This document shows, piece by piece, positions 32,323 through 44,097 of a stretch of DNA of 64,000 nt; within the stretch, counting starts at the first letter, position 1, and each line of letters starts with the position of its first letter. A program made the translations under genes and the position numbers. Source of the stretch: Pinus tabuliformis (Eukaryota > Streptophyta > Pinopsida > Pinales > Pinaceae). Location: contig CM062815.1 in the NCBI GenBank assembly GCA_031772625.1, forward strand, positions 115,886,989 to 115,950,988, in the 5' to 3' direction. Under the pieces are notes generated by a model that was given only the letters and a program-made list of their open reading frames with translations, was not told where the DNA came from and did not search any database.

Positions 32323-35300
32323 TGCGTCTCGTCTCTTGGAACTGTAGAGGACTGGGGAATCCCTCGAAAGCAGGAGCAGTCAAGGACCTACTCAAAATAG
32401 AACCCTCAGACATCCTCTTGCTCCAAGAGACCAAGATAGAGGGGAATACCCTTCTAGATATCAGTAAGAAGAAATGGAAGAAAAGCATGGGAAGAGCAGT
32501 CAGCTCAAGAGGCTCAGCCGGAGGACTTGCAACCCTTTGGGCAGAAGATCTCTTCCTTCTGAACAAAGCCCACGAGACTCAGCACTGGATCTTCACAGAG
32601 CTAACGCACTGTACAAGTAAGTTGACCATCTCCCTTTTCAATCTTTATGTACCTGTTAATTACTCTGAAAAGAGAGACTGCTGGAATTCCCTCCTTGAAT
32701 TCTTAGAACAACAATCCCCAAACAACATCATTCTCGCTGGGGATCTTAATATTGTCTTAAAACCAAAAGAAAAAAGGGGAGGAACTAACAACAGAGATCC
32801 CATTCTCCCCCTGGTGGAAGACCTTATACAACAGTGGGAATTAATAGATTTTATTCCAATCAGAGGGCAATACACATGGACCAACAACAGGGTGGGGGTG
32901 GATCATATCGCGGCCCGCCTGGATCGATTCCTAGTACAAGGCACTCTGATGATGAATAAGAAAATTATCATTACCAAAATTCTCCCCAAGCTGACCTCAG
33001 ACCACAAACCAGTCCAGCTCATATTGGAAGATGAAGAAGATTTGGGCCCAATTCCCTTCCGATTCAGTCCACTCTGGATAGAAAGGAATGGATTCATGGA
33101 TACAGTGAGAACAGCGTGGGCCAAACCAGTCACTGGGTCCTCCAGCTATGTATGGGAACAGAAGCTCAAAGCTACAAAGTTAGCCCTGAAGGATTGGATA
33201 AGGAAGCCTGTCCCGAATCCTACCAGTCAAAGAAAAGAAGCAATTCAGACATTAGATACACTGCAAACTGAAATGGAAAGCAGAGAGATAACCACATCAC
33301 TGCTAGAAAAAGAAGTCAAAACCCAATGCTCAGCATTCCGATCCTTCAGAACAGAGGAAGAACATTGGAGATTAAAATCCCGAAGCCTGTGGTTGAAAGC
33401 TGGAGATCGTAACACCACCTTTTTTCACCGTCAATTTAGAGCAAGACTCTCCAGGAACCACATATCTGAAATCACATCAACAGAAGGACAGCTATGTAAA
33501 GGTTTCAGTTAAATAAAAGAGGCAACGGAAAGACATTATAAAAGTTTGTATACAGCAGATAACCAAGGCAGCGAGGAAGATACCGCAGATCTTCTCTCAA
33601 ACATCCCTCTTTTGGTCAGCTCCGAAGACAATTCAGCTCTCACTCAACCTATCACGGAAGAAGAGATCATCAAAGTCATTTGGTCTATGGAGCCGGATAA
33701 GGCCCCCGGGCCTGATGGATTCCCCATTCATTTTTATATGACTTGCTGGGAAATCATCAAAGAAGATCTAATAAAAATGATAAAAGGTTTCGTGAAAAAA
33801 GCCAAGGTAGGAGGAGGAACCGATTCCACCTACCTCGCCCTCATCCCCAAGGAAACTAATCCTGAAACCTTTGCCAGATTTAGGCCAATTTCGCTTTTCA
33901 ATGCCTCTTATAAAATTCTGGCTAAGCTCCTAGCTACCAGGATGAAACCATTGCTTAGCAGGCTGATCTCTTGACCGAGTCAACCGCTCCTTCCTGTACA
34001 AAATCCTCCTCTCTTTCGGTTTCTCCTGTCATTTTGTCGATCTAATCACTGCCTGCACTCAGAATCCCTGGATCGCCCCCCTTGTCAATGGACGCCCCAC
34101 CTCCTTCTTCCAAGCTCAGAGAGGGCTCAGGCAGGGATGCCCGCTCTCCCCCTTCCTATATATTCTGATGGCAGACTCCCTCAGCGGAAAGCTATCCATT
34201 GAAAAATCCTCAGGATCCCTTCCTGGCCTCAAACCATCAATCAGTTCCCCTGCTCTGAATCATGCCCTTTTCGCGGACGACTCTCTTCTCTTGGGAGGGG
34301 CATCTGCTCGAATTGCTAAAGCTATGGATTCAGTCCTCAAAAGTTATTGCAGGGTATCGGGCGCCTCCATTAACGAAAGAAAAAGTGAAGTATATGGATG
34401 GAATATCGGGCAGCAAGAGCTCACAGGCATAGCAAACATTCTGGGCTTCAAAGGGCATGCCCAATGGGATATGATAAAATACCTCGGCCTCCCTATTACT
34501 ATTGGGACCAATAAGAGGACGTTGTGGACGGATATCATTGGCAAAATTAAGTCAAAAATTACTTCCTGGGGTGGGCACTGGCTCACAAAAGGAGGCAAGG
34601 TTATTCTGATAAAATCCGTGTTATCGGCTCTACCAATCTATCAAGCAGCATATCTTCTTGCCCCAAAGAGAGTGACAGATCAAATATCAAGACTCCTGCG
34701 CGATTTTCTATGGCAAGGGGGAAAGGGTAACCAACAAAAAATACACCTTGTCAAATGGGAGACGGTGAAGCGCTCAATTTCAGAAGGCGGACTGCAAATC
34801 CGTGATCCAGCCTTGGCAAATTTGGCGATGGGAGGGAAATTATTATGGAAACTGTACAAGGAATCATCGCACCCTGTAAGCGTAACGCTGAAGTCCAAAT
34901 ATGCCTGTAATGTGCCGCTCAGGAATCTTCAGACATGCCAAACTCCAAACAGCACGCAAACTTGGAAACTCTGCAATAAAAGCATAAATTTATTTAAAAG
35001 GAAGGCATACAAAATTCCAGGAAATGGCAAACACACAAATTTGTGGTTTGACCGAATTATGGACCAAAATCCGATCGCAGAGATAGATGAAATTGCAGGA
35101 ATAAAAGAATGGTTGGAACGCGCAGGGATCACCAGCATATTTGACCTATCCAAATGGGATAGGCACGGAGATTGGCAGGGATGGGACTTCCTCGGAGTTC
35201 CTGAAAGACTTCAATAGCAGAAACAGATTCTCGAAGAACTGTTGGAAGATGCGGCCCCAGTAAATAGGAATGTTAAAGACAGCTGGGGTTGGGGGCGCTC

Positions 35301-36441
35301 TGGAACATACACCATAGCAGAATCGTATAACACCATTCAACCAAACAGGAACAGCAACAGAACACCTGAATTCTGGAAGAAACTTTGGGATCCGCTCGCC
35401 TTGGCCAAGGTAAACTTCTTCTTCTGGACGTTGGTGCATGATAAGCTCCTAACCGGAGACAATTTAATGAAAAAAAACATTGCTGGTCCGCACAGATGTG
35501 AGATGTGCAGAAGCAGCGTAGAAAGTGCCAAGCACCTATTCATAGACTGTAAGTTTGTGAAAGAAGTATGGGGATTCTCCCTCCATGGGCTACAAATCGC
35601 AGTTTCGACTCACAACTCAGTAGCTGATCTATTCGACACATGGAACCACTGTTATCCTAACAAAATTCCTGTCAAATCCATCTGGAGGAAGATCTGGAAT
35701 TCCATACCCAAATTTGTGTGTTGGCAGATTTGGTTATCCAGGAACGATTTGATTTTCAATGAAAAGGCACACACTCCCCTCTCCGCAGCGGTAAAAGCCA
35801 AGTCTCTTCTCCTAGAAGCAGTGCAACAACAAAACAATACAGGTGACCCATTGCTCCTCCTGGAAGAAGAGCGGTGGTTGGGACCCCTCCACACTCAACC
35901 AAGGAAGCAACTATCAGTTCCTCAAGCAGGAAATCAGACTTGGCGCATAAGAGAAACTGAAGAAAAATTTCAAGAATGGTGGAGAATGCAAAAAATTACA
36001 ACAATATTCTTTGACGGAGCCTCCAAAGGAAATCCCGGGGTAGCAGGTGCTGGAGGGGTCATCTTCGCTCCGAACGGAATAAAAAGGGACAGTTTTAGTT
36101 GGGGCATTGGGCAGAAAACCAATAATCAAGCGGAGATCCTAGGCCTTCTCAAAGCTTGTCAAATTGCCAGGGAAAGAGGAGATAAAAAATTTCAAGTGTT
36201 TGGAGATTCGGAGATCATAATTAAAAATCTAAATACAGGAAATCTGTTCACTAAAGCATGCCTCAACAAAACTCTAAATAGGCTGAAGAGAGTGCTGCTC
36301 GATTTTGACTCCTACAAATTCTTCCACATACTCAGAAATCTGAACAAAGAAGCAGATCAAATGGCGAATAAAGGGTGCACCCTCCGGAAAGATCAACTTC
36401 TCACAAACGATGAGAGCTCACTTCATCCCTGCAATCCTTGA
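32322..36441 (+). pseudogene. LINE ORF2: endonuclease, reverse transcriptase, zf-RVT, RNase H; disabled
   Basis: The N-terminal EEP endonuclease covers about residues 1-225 (SWNCRGLGN, LLLQETK, AGDLNIVL, TSDHKP). RT begins with DKAPGPDGF (33690s), then RFRPISLFN. A stop and frame change near 33972 join LLSRLIS directly to DRVNRSF. Compared with relatives this removes the stretch holding the first catalytic Asp block. The rest reads on (RQGCPLSPF, FADDSLL at 34269). The zinc-binding block KHLFIDC is near 35540. A C-terminal RNase H (FFDGASKGNPG, NNQAE, FGDSE, EADQMANKG) ends at 36441. Additional in-frame stops are TAA at 33510 and TAG at 35215, both single-base changes from sense codons. The copy cannot retrotranspose. 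Confidence 0.9.
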
Positions 36442-36649
36442 GGAAATGGAATTCTGTAACAGATCAAAAGAAAGTGTTAGAAACAGCAACAGAAGATATG
36501 TAACAATGGCTGCCATGATGTAATTCTGAGTTTCTTATCAAATAAATAAAATCATATTAGTTTGAGTTATAAAAAAAAAAACAAAAAAACAAAAAAAAAA
36601 TTCCTTCTTGATTATTGTTTTCTTTCAAATATTTTAATAAATTTTAGGG

Positions 36650-37044
36650 TTGGTATACCATAAGGAAGACCAAGTGATAATGGGCAGGGTGCATCTAGGA
36701 GAAGGTGGAATCTGCAGTTAGAGTGGGAATCCAATTATCGCTTATTTTACAACCATCATCGTGGTTAAGGTTGTTAGGGTGTTTTCTTATTTTGATAACT
36801 TCTCTTAATTTCCTATGGTGATAATGATCAATTGTGGCCACAACACAAGAGCTTTTGATACAAATGTGATGATTGGTTTTACTATAGTGCTCGGCCAACA
36901 CTGAGCTTTTGGAACGGTTATGCTTAATCAACGGCATTCTTTTGAATCGTAGTTAAGATAGATCGACCGGTCTCACCAATGTAGGCTTTGCCACAAGAAC
37001 AAGGCACCAAATAAACCCCTTTGTGGTATTTAGGATCAATAGGA
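36650..37044 (-). pseudogene. Penelope-like element, C-terminal GIY-YIG endonuclease
   Basis: Minus-strand codons from 37037 read DPKYHKGVYL, then PCSCGKAYIGETGR. This has the GIY-like (GVY) and YIG parts of a GIY-YIG nuclease and the Cys pair typical of Penelope-like elements. After a frameshift near 36937 come HNRSKSSVLAEHYSKT, IDHYHHRKLREVI and HPNNLNHDDG, the conserved end of these proteins. The stop is near 36695 and a short 3' region follows. The Penelope RT domain is missing because the fragment is cut at about 37044 by LTR-like sequence. Penelope elements are common in animals. Among plants, 'Dryad' elements are described from conifers and were proposed to have come from arthropods. 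Confidence 0.85.
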
Positions 37045-38350
37045 TCTTAAATAAATGATGCATTGACACAAGCATTTATGGAAAGTGAACCAACAATTTT
37101 ATATATTAATAAATGAAAGAGGAAGAATACAACCTAGGCCTTGATGTTAGTAAGCCCTCCTTGAATGAATGTCCAATTCTAAGCTTGAGCTCTCCAAGCA
37201 CTCATTTTCCAACACAAAATGAATAACATGTAGACACTTTCTCAGCATAAGGGTTCAAACAATCAGAGACCAACCATTTGGGAATGGAAGAGGATGAATA
37301 TATAGGCAGGGAGAGGGAGTTAGGATCTCTCCAAAGATAAGGGAAGGCCCTCATCTTAAGGAGGAAGCTCATAAAGATAAGATTAAAGGGCAATATTGGG
37401 AGAATTCGACCACATCCATAACGAACAACCTCTAGCTCGTCATTCTGGAAGCCTCTAGATCAATAAGCTTTTTGTCCTCTTTGGGAAAACTTGCCTTTTA
37501 GGGATCAGCGCGAGTATCCAAGTAAAAAGCGCGTTGGCAGTGCAAGGCTAGTATGATGCAACCTACAGACAATCCCTCTCGCCCAATGAGTGGGACAAGC
37601 AACCAACATGACAATCTACAAGACACTTTCCTAAATTACAATCGAAATGAGAGAAGAGGAAGGAGACCTACCTTGCTCTGATGCTATAATGTGCTCCTTT
37701 GTTGAAGACCTTGATTGCTTGCTCCTCAAACTCAACCCTATTGCTCACAACATTTGAATACCCTCACAAGAGATCAAAGACACATCAAAACATACAAGTG
37801 CAACAAGCATAATCGAATTTAATCCACTTAACAGATCAAGGAGCATTAAGATAAATGATGCATTGATACAAGCATTTATGCAAAGTGAACCAGCAGTTGT
37901 ATATATTAATAAATGAAATAGGAAGCATACAACCTAGGCCTTAATGTTACTAATCCCTCCTTGAGTGAATGTCCAAGTCCAAGCTCAAACTCTCCAAGCA
38001 CTCATTTTCCAACACAAAATGAATAGCATGTAGACACTATCTCAGCATAAGGGTGCAAATAATCAGAGGCCAACCATTTGGGAATGGAAGAGGATGAATA
38101 TATAGGCAGGGAGAGGGAGTTAAGATCTCTCCAAAGATAGGGGAAGGCCCTCATCTCAAGAAGGAAGCTCATAGGGATAATATCAAAGGGAAATATTCGA
38201 AGAATTCGACCACATCCACAATGAACAACCTCCAACTCGTCGTTCTGGAAGCCTCTAAATCACGAGGAAAAACTTGCCTTTTAGGGATCTGTGTGAGTAT
38301 CCAAGTAAAGAGCACGTTGGCAACGCATGGCTAGTATGATGCAACCTTCC
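37045..38350. repeat. Duplicated block of about 510 bp flanking an R repeat
   Basis: Copy 1 (37045-37561) and copy 2 (37848-38350) share AAATGATGCATTGA, CAACACAAAATGAATA, TATATAGGCAGGGAGAGGG and GCTAGTATGATGCAACCT. They frame the R repeat at 37574-37847. On the minus strand each copy holds a short related frame of 63-77 codons (PYLWRD, YSSSSIPKWL) of unknown meaning. The pattern suggests LTR ends or an unequal tandem duplication. Confidence 0.8.
37574..37847. repeat. LTR-like dispersed repeat R, copy 2
   Basis: It is homologous to 29744-30020 and 63576-63720 (GCCCAATGAGTGGGAC onward) but lacks the first 30 or so bases. Confidence 0.8.
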
Positions 38351-38701
38351 ATCAACACTAATTGCCAGTGTCATAGTCGCGCTGACCCCAAAATTAGGGT
38401 TTTGAGCTTACTTCGTCAGGGAAGGCTCAAGGCATGTTTGCATTAAGTCTTCAAGGAGGATCTGGACTGCATATCAGGATGGGTACATTGCATAATTGCC
38501 AAGTTTTGGGCACTCCAGGGCATGACACAGGGAAGTGCAAGAGGTGTGACAAAATATTGTGTAACAGATGCCCCCTAAAGCATGAAGGCAGAACAAAGAG
38601 TGATGGTTGAGATGCTTTATGATATTTTGCAAGGAAGAGAATAAACACTGTCAAGAGACCTGCAAATCAGGGATGCATATACATATACATATCTGATATC
38701 A

Positions 38702-38905
38702 AATCAAGAATCCACGGTATGGACGCAGCCATCTGGATAGGAAGGACCATGTGAAAAGATCCATGGTATGGGCACAACCATCTGAATGAAAAAAGATTGT
38801 TTGGAAGTCTAAGATCCAAGGTATGGACGCAACCACTTGATATAGAAGGATCAACATGATCATAAATATAAGGTCCCATGGTATGGTCACAACCATCCGT
38901 ATAGA
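38702..38905. repeat. Four-copy degenerate minisatellite, period about 50-60 bp
   Basis: Copies at about 38710, 38759, 38816 and 38876 share CCATGGTATGG.C.CAACCATCTG with variation. Confidence 0.8.
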
Positions 38906-40373
38906 GGAAACATGTATACAATCATGAACAATACATAACTCCACGCAGTCTGAGATATATCAGACAAACTCAAGGTCTTGCGCTCCATCCCAACCCAATC
39001 AAAGTACAAATTCTAACATGCGAATGAATGTGTCGAAGTCGAACGTGCTAGAAAACCACCTGATTACCGACTAATGATGTGGACCATTAACACGCACAAG
39101 AGAAACCACCAATAATGACAATGGTCCTCAAGGTACAACAGTATAATCTGTGAATGTGAAAATGAAGCCGAAGTCAAATACTTGTGGAATCATCCGATCA
39201 AAGGCCAATGATGAAAACATGTCGTCGAATGCGAAGAACTTGCCATTAATGCATGCAAGCTCTAAGGTACTCAAAGGGAGTTTTTAAGTCATCATCCTGC
39301 ATAATGAGCTGAACTCGACAGGAAGTGAGCCGTCAAAGGAGGGCCATAATGATTCCCTCATCATCAACACAAAACAAGGAATAAAGTGGAATGAATGAGT
39401 ACGATCCAGGATTGTGGCAAAATGTCAGGCAATGTATAGGAAATAAACTGTAGATAGGACTTCTCTTGAACATATGGACGGCACGACTCCAGAGTGTGGC
39501 AGCATTTGATTCAACATAGGACCAAGGGTCATGATGACGAAGTAAAATAGTCAGATGAGAGGCAAAATGGATCACCCAAACTCAAAAAGACAAGTGACTG
39601 AGTGAGGATATCCCAAACCCGACACAAGAAACAAATGAGTGTCATGTTCAAGAGCGACATGCTACCTATACAATAGATGTTTCACTTTCATTTTTCCCCA
39701 CCATTTCTAACGAGTACCCCAATTATTTTTTTATCACAAGCTTGAAGGGGATAGAATATGCTTTTTGTATAAGTTCATTCTTTGAATGAACCCATCCTAG
39801 TAAGTTTTACGAGCCCTAGGAAGGAGAAACTCGATCTCAACATGGTGACAAGTCTTTCATTGTTTAATTTTTACGTTTCCAACTGAAGAATAACTCGGTG
39901 TCTTTTTCATATTTAAAGAGCTTGAAAAATAGACAAAAAATAAAACTCCATCATGTCCATTTTCATAATTTGTCTCTTGAACCCGAAAAGGTAGAAACAA
40001 TATTCGAGAAAACCTATTGACCACGTCGACCAAGGTGTACCTTTTTCGTAAATAGTCAATCTCAGTCTGAAAAAGGAGTAAACGTATATTGAAACGATAT
40101 CAATTCATTTAATTTAACGAGTTCGAAAAGACAAGTACTCGATGATCTTTTCATATTTTGAGAGTCAGAAAAGAGCTTAAAGATGACTCCAGGGGGGTTC
40201 CTTTATCGCTTATTTTTAATGAGTCCGAAAAATAGATAAAACAAAAACTCGTTGAATTGGTAAAAAATGATCACTGTAATCACCAAAAAGATCCTGTAAC
40301 TGCACAAAGACAACCACACATCACTAATATTGAGAAAAATAATAAAATATTGGCAAAAATGTGTTTAAAAATT
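38906..40373. other. No recognisable gene; possible remains of the outer element's 3' side
   Basis: No coding signal on either strand. The last 400 bp contain repeated GAGTCCGAAAA or GAGTTCGAAAAGA motifs and lead into a TATA box for the PMD gene. The segment 38351-38701 is equally featureless. Confidence 0.45.
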
Positions 40374-40381
40374 TATAAATA
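40374..40381 (+). promoter_or_regulatory. TATA box of the PMD gene
   Basis: TATAAATA followed by GACC fits a plant core promoter. Transcription would start near 40410. A GTAAGA donor at 40515 and an acceptor at 40823 would form a 309-bp leader intron before the first PMD ATG at 40839. Confidence 0.5.
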
Positions 40382-41696
40382 GACCAAAAGTAAAAACATT
40401 TTTACCATTTCACTTGGAGTAAATTGGAGAGTGCATTTTACCCCATTTTCCTTGATTTTTCACGCAAGCAGTGTGGGAGGTCCAGGGCACCATTTCTCAA
40501 ACCGTTAGCTGCAAGTAAGAGATCTTCATTTTCTCTCTTGCTTTTCATACTTATTTCATGTCATTTCATTGGAATTTTAGTTGGTTAAGGGGGGGATTTT
40601 CATTTGTAAAATCGGGGGCGACTAGCGCGAGTCTGCTCATTGGATCTGCGTTGATCGCCTCCGAGCCCAAAAGGCTCTCTCGCGCTGCCAGCGCGAAAAT
40701 AATTCTAATAGTCACGATGGATGCAGAGTGGAAAAAAGAATGAAAATACTCTCCCTTGATCGGTTTTTTCGAGAATTTGATCCGTGGAAAGCCAGCTAAA
40801 TGATGTTTATGGGTTGTTTGTAGGATATTTCGACAAATATGGTCATCGAATGGAAGGAAAGAGGCCATGAGGTAGAATATCACCAAGCTGCCCAAAGCAT
40901 TGAATGTGCTAATGCCTCGAGGGACTATGGGTTACTAAAGTTCTTCTGAACCCGAGGACTCAGAGCTCAAAATGAGTTGGTACACTATCTCATTGGACTC
41001 TTGGATGTTGATCCAAAGATCTTCATTATTGGAGATCAAGAACTAGAGCTGGAAGTAGCATATATCTACTTCATCACTGGATTGTCTAGAATAGGGGAGA
41101 AGGTCCAACTCTTTGGAGTCCGTACTAGAGGAGAGAGAACCAATACCTTGATCAGAAGGCATTGCTTGGGTGCAGAGACAATTGTGAACGAGAAGGTGAA
41201 GATAACAACTATTTAGTCAATTTAGTATGTCCTAAATTGCTACATTAATTATCAATCCGAGAGTCGTAAACTTATGAAGTGTGGCGCACTATATGTGCAA
41301 GACAACCTCTTTCTTACTTTTTATTGTTTTCAATTTTATCTTGTTTTTGGGTGTTTTATCTTGGTTTGTCTCCTAATGCAAATGGAAATCCTATTCCTAA
41401 GTTTTAAGAATACTTTAGAAGGCAAGTATGGGTATAGATTTTAAGGCAATTATGTCCTTTATGATGACTTCCAGAACTTAACACTTCAGAGGATCTCAAA
41501 ACATGCTAATGATGAAATTAATACTTGAACAAGAATGTAAATGTGCAGCTATTTGAATCAAACAAGTGATGAATTGTTGATCATGAAATATCTATCTTTG
41601 TTGCTCATCTAAATACAGAAATAAAAGTTAAGCTATTGCACTCAAACAAATCAAAAACTGCAAACTAATAAAAGTAAAACCAATTCACTTCATTTA

Positions 41697-41992
41697 TAGT
41701 CTGATAGCTTGCCAAGTAGCTTTTCGGGGTTAAGCCATGGCTCTGGAGATAATGTCAATAACATGAGGAATTGATATCTAAATTATCTACTTGCAAATGA
41801 AAATAAAATCAAGTCTCTTCACTTATAGTCCGATAGCTCGCCAAGTAGCTTTTCTGGGTTAAGCCATGGCTTTGGAGATAACGTCAATAACATGAAGAAT
41901 CAAATCACTTCACTCAAAATCCGATAGCTCGCCAAGTAGCTTTTCGGGGTTAAGCCATGGCTCTGGAGATAACGTTAAATGACATGAAGAAT
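41697..41992. repeat. Three copies of a block of about 70 bp inside the solo LTR
   Basis: Copies at 41699-41772, 41828-41902 and 41920-41995 share CGATAGCTCGCCAAGTAGCT, GGGTTAAGCCATGG and GGAGATAACGTCAATAACAT. Spacing is irregular (about 130 and 92 bp). Confidence 0.9.
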
Positions 41993-42941
41993 TTGATATC
42001 TAAACTAACTATCAACAGCAAATGAATAAGACTGAAATCAAAGCATAACTGAAATTGAAAGCTAAGAAAAACAAAGTCAGCAGAGAGGTCAATTTCATGT
42101 CACTATTTACTGCAAAAATTGTATGAAAATGCCTGAGCCTATCCTAACCTGAAACACACTGATCAGTGTTAGCAAAAATATACAACGCTTGGAAAATCAT
42201 GTACAGGAATGAAACATTAACACCATAACTGAAATATGAAATCTACACAAGTGAACAAACTATGAAATATCTACAATGGAAATAAAACAACATCATATGA
42301 AAACTTTACAGAAATAAAGAACGAAACCTTAACTAGCAGGGGCCCTCTGCACGGCCTTGGTTAACACGCTGTCAATCCGAGATTATGCTCACACAGTCAT
42401 ATAAAATAGAGTCTTATTATATTGCAAAACAGAGGAAGGATCCTCTCGTTACCACAGTAGGACCAATGTCACGGCACAATACATAAACTTAACAGCAAGA
42501 TTACATCAACAAAACTAGCTACATGCGTTTGCAAATGCGTTATTTATAAGGGAAATTACATAACTGTTTTTCCTATGGAACTCCTTCAGCAGAAGACACG
42601 TAAAAAGACAACATCCGTGAGCTTAGCGTGTTGGTTGCCATGATCATTCAATCTACCAAAAGGTGGATGTTGGATTTGCATTGTGGAGGAATCTACAGCT
42701 GTCAAAATGAATCCATGGATCTAGGAACAGTCTCGGACCCTTTACGTGTTGAAACAGAGACCTGTTTGCCGTAGAACTCCTTCGTTTGACCGCCATTTGA
42801 CCAAGGCTTTCCTTTGCGAATCTGGCTAAACCAATAGGACCCGGTCCATGTCCAGATCATTTCTGACCTGCCCACGTGCCTTGTTTTGCTTGCTTACACC
42901 AGCATCCTAGAGATCAACAAAAACAACTGCAGAATCTTAAG

Positions 42942-42975
42942 TCAGCTGCGGAAAGTGGCTGCATTCCGCAGCTGA
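42942..42975. other. Perfect 12-bp stem, 10-nt loop hairpin
   Basis: TCAGCTGCGGAA (42942-42953) pairs exactly with TTCCGCAGCTGA (42964-42975). It lies about 165 bp inside the right end of the solo LTR and may act in the element RNA. Confidence 0.85.
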
Positions 42976-44097
42976 TGAGCAAAATCTAAGTCAAATAGCA
43001 AACACAAAAATATTGTTAGAAAACCACTTAAATGCACTCTCAAAATCAATATGTAATGATTTTTGATAGCTTGTGAGGCATTGGTGAGGGGAAAAAGTCT
43101 AGAAAGTGTGTAGAAGAGATGCAGTTTCAGGGCTCAACAACAACCATCGACAATCTTCCCTTGAGGATGATTATACACACCATGGCCCGTATAGCTGGGG
43201 CGTAGGCATTGCATGATGCAACGAAATCACAATTCCAATATGCAGTGGATTGTCTAGCTCTAACAGTGTTCAACTGGTGCGAAGGACTGCTAGTTAACAT
43301 GAGGAGACAACTTACCAAAGGAATGCTGGGAAACTTGAAGCAGTTCGACTTTGGATCAATTTTGGTCACTTTCTTTTTGGAGCGTGTGCCCCTATTTCGA
43401 TACCAATGTGTAGAGGTGGACGATCCAGCTCCATAAGGTCTGAGGTTGCTCATATCGAGTGAGATCATTCCTCGAGGAGGGGGAGGTCAACAGATGCATT
43501 TCTCTTTGTCGTTCTTTGGTTAGCTACGCCAACAACTGATCATCGTGGATGACTATGGCTATGTTGGCATGAACTTCAGAGGATATCCGGATCTTCCTCT
43601 ACCACCGGGTGCATAGTGGACCGATGCAAGTAAAACTTGTTTTTGGGATTTTTCAAGTTTCATGATTTTTTTTGTTTGAAGTGTATCTAAGAGTTTACTT
43701 ATGATAATTTTGCAGATGTAGGATCGGAAAGGCCTCCTGGCATGTTGCCAATAGCACAGTGGGTAGCACGTCAGATAGAGGATGCTCCATACGAGGAAGG
43801 AGAAAATCCTAGGGTAGAGATGGAGCGAAATCTGGAAGTGATTACTCGGGGGATTCTAGAATATGCGACTATAGATGACATACCATTGTGGTACCAGAGG
43901 CATACAGTAGGAGTGTCTACGAGACTACGTCGGTTATTAGGCCGAGTGATCAGAGCAGTCTCATGCTATCGCGAGCATCATGTGGGCGAATAACCTTTTC
44001 CTAGTCGTGTTTATCTGCACTATTGTAGGCTTTGAAAGCCATGTGTCCCAAAACACTTATTTTTTGAGATTTTGATGAACAAACTTGGACAAACTTG

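Larger units (their letters stand above)
30834..36598 (+). mobile_element. L1-type LINE with poly(A) tail and target duplication
   Basis: Composition jumps from AT-rich flank to GC-rich leader at 30834. The element has a leader of about 300 bp, ORF1, ORF2, an AATAAATAAA signal (36541) and an A-rich tail (36571-36600). AATTCATTCTT at 30823-30833 and AATTCCTTCTT at 36599-36609 match at 10 of 11 positions and are the likely target-site duplication. The element is therefore nearly full length. Confidence 0.85.
41210..43139. mobile_element. Solo LTR-like insertion in the PMD gene, target duplication ACAAC
   Basis: ACAAC lies immediately left (41205-41209) and right (43140-43144). The insert ends GGGCTCAACA. 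It begins TATTTAGTCA, which resembles the inverted end (TGTTGAGCCC) with TG changed to TA. Removing the insert and one ACAAC makes the PMD frame continuous, which is strong evidence for the edges. It carries no gag or pol. Internal features are a triplicated block and a strong hairpin. Confidence 0.75.
40839..43995 (+). pseudogene. Plant mobile domain (PMD)-like gene, split by a solo LTR
   Basis: PMD proteins occur as host silencing factors (the MAIL/MAIN family) and as genes carried by transposons. The first part (40839-41209) reads NELVHYLIGLLDVDP and VAYIYFITGLSRIGEKVQLF. The second (43145-43629) reads QYAVDCLALTVFNWCEGLL and SILVTFFLERVPLF. An intron (43630-43715, GTAAAA...TTGCAG) precedes the last exon (PPGMLPIAQWVARQI to 43993). 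A solo LTR and its TSD separate parts one and two; without them the frame is continuous. At least five in-frame stops (for example near 40948, 43199 and 43434) show decay. The gene converges on the outer gypsy RNase H 176 bp away. Antisense extra ORFs of this kind are known in some plant LTR retrotransposons, so it may belong to the outer element. Confidence 0.75.

Noticed and set aside
42942..42990. Helitron 3' end (hairpin followed by CTAA)
   Set aside because: The base after CTAA is G, not T, no 5' TC end was found, and the segment lies inside an insert with 5-bp target duplications.
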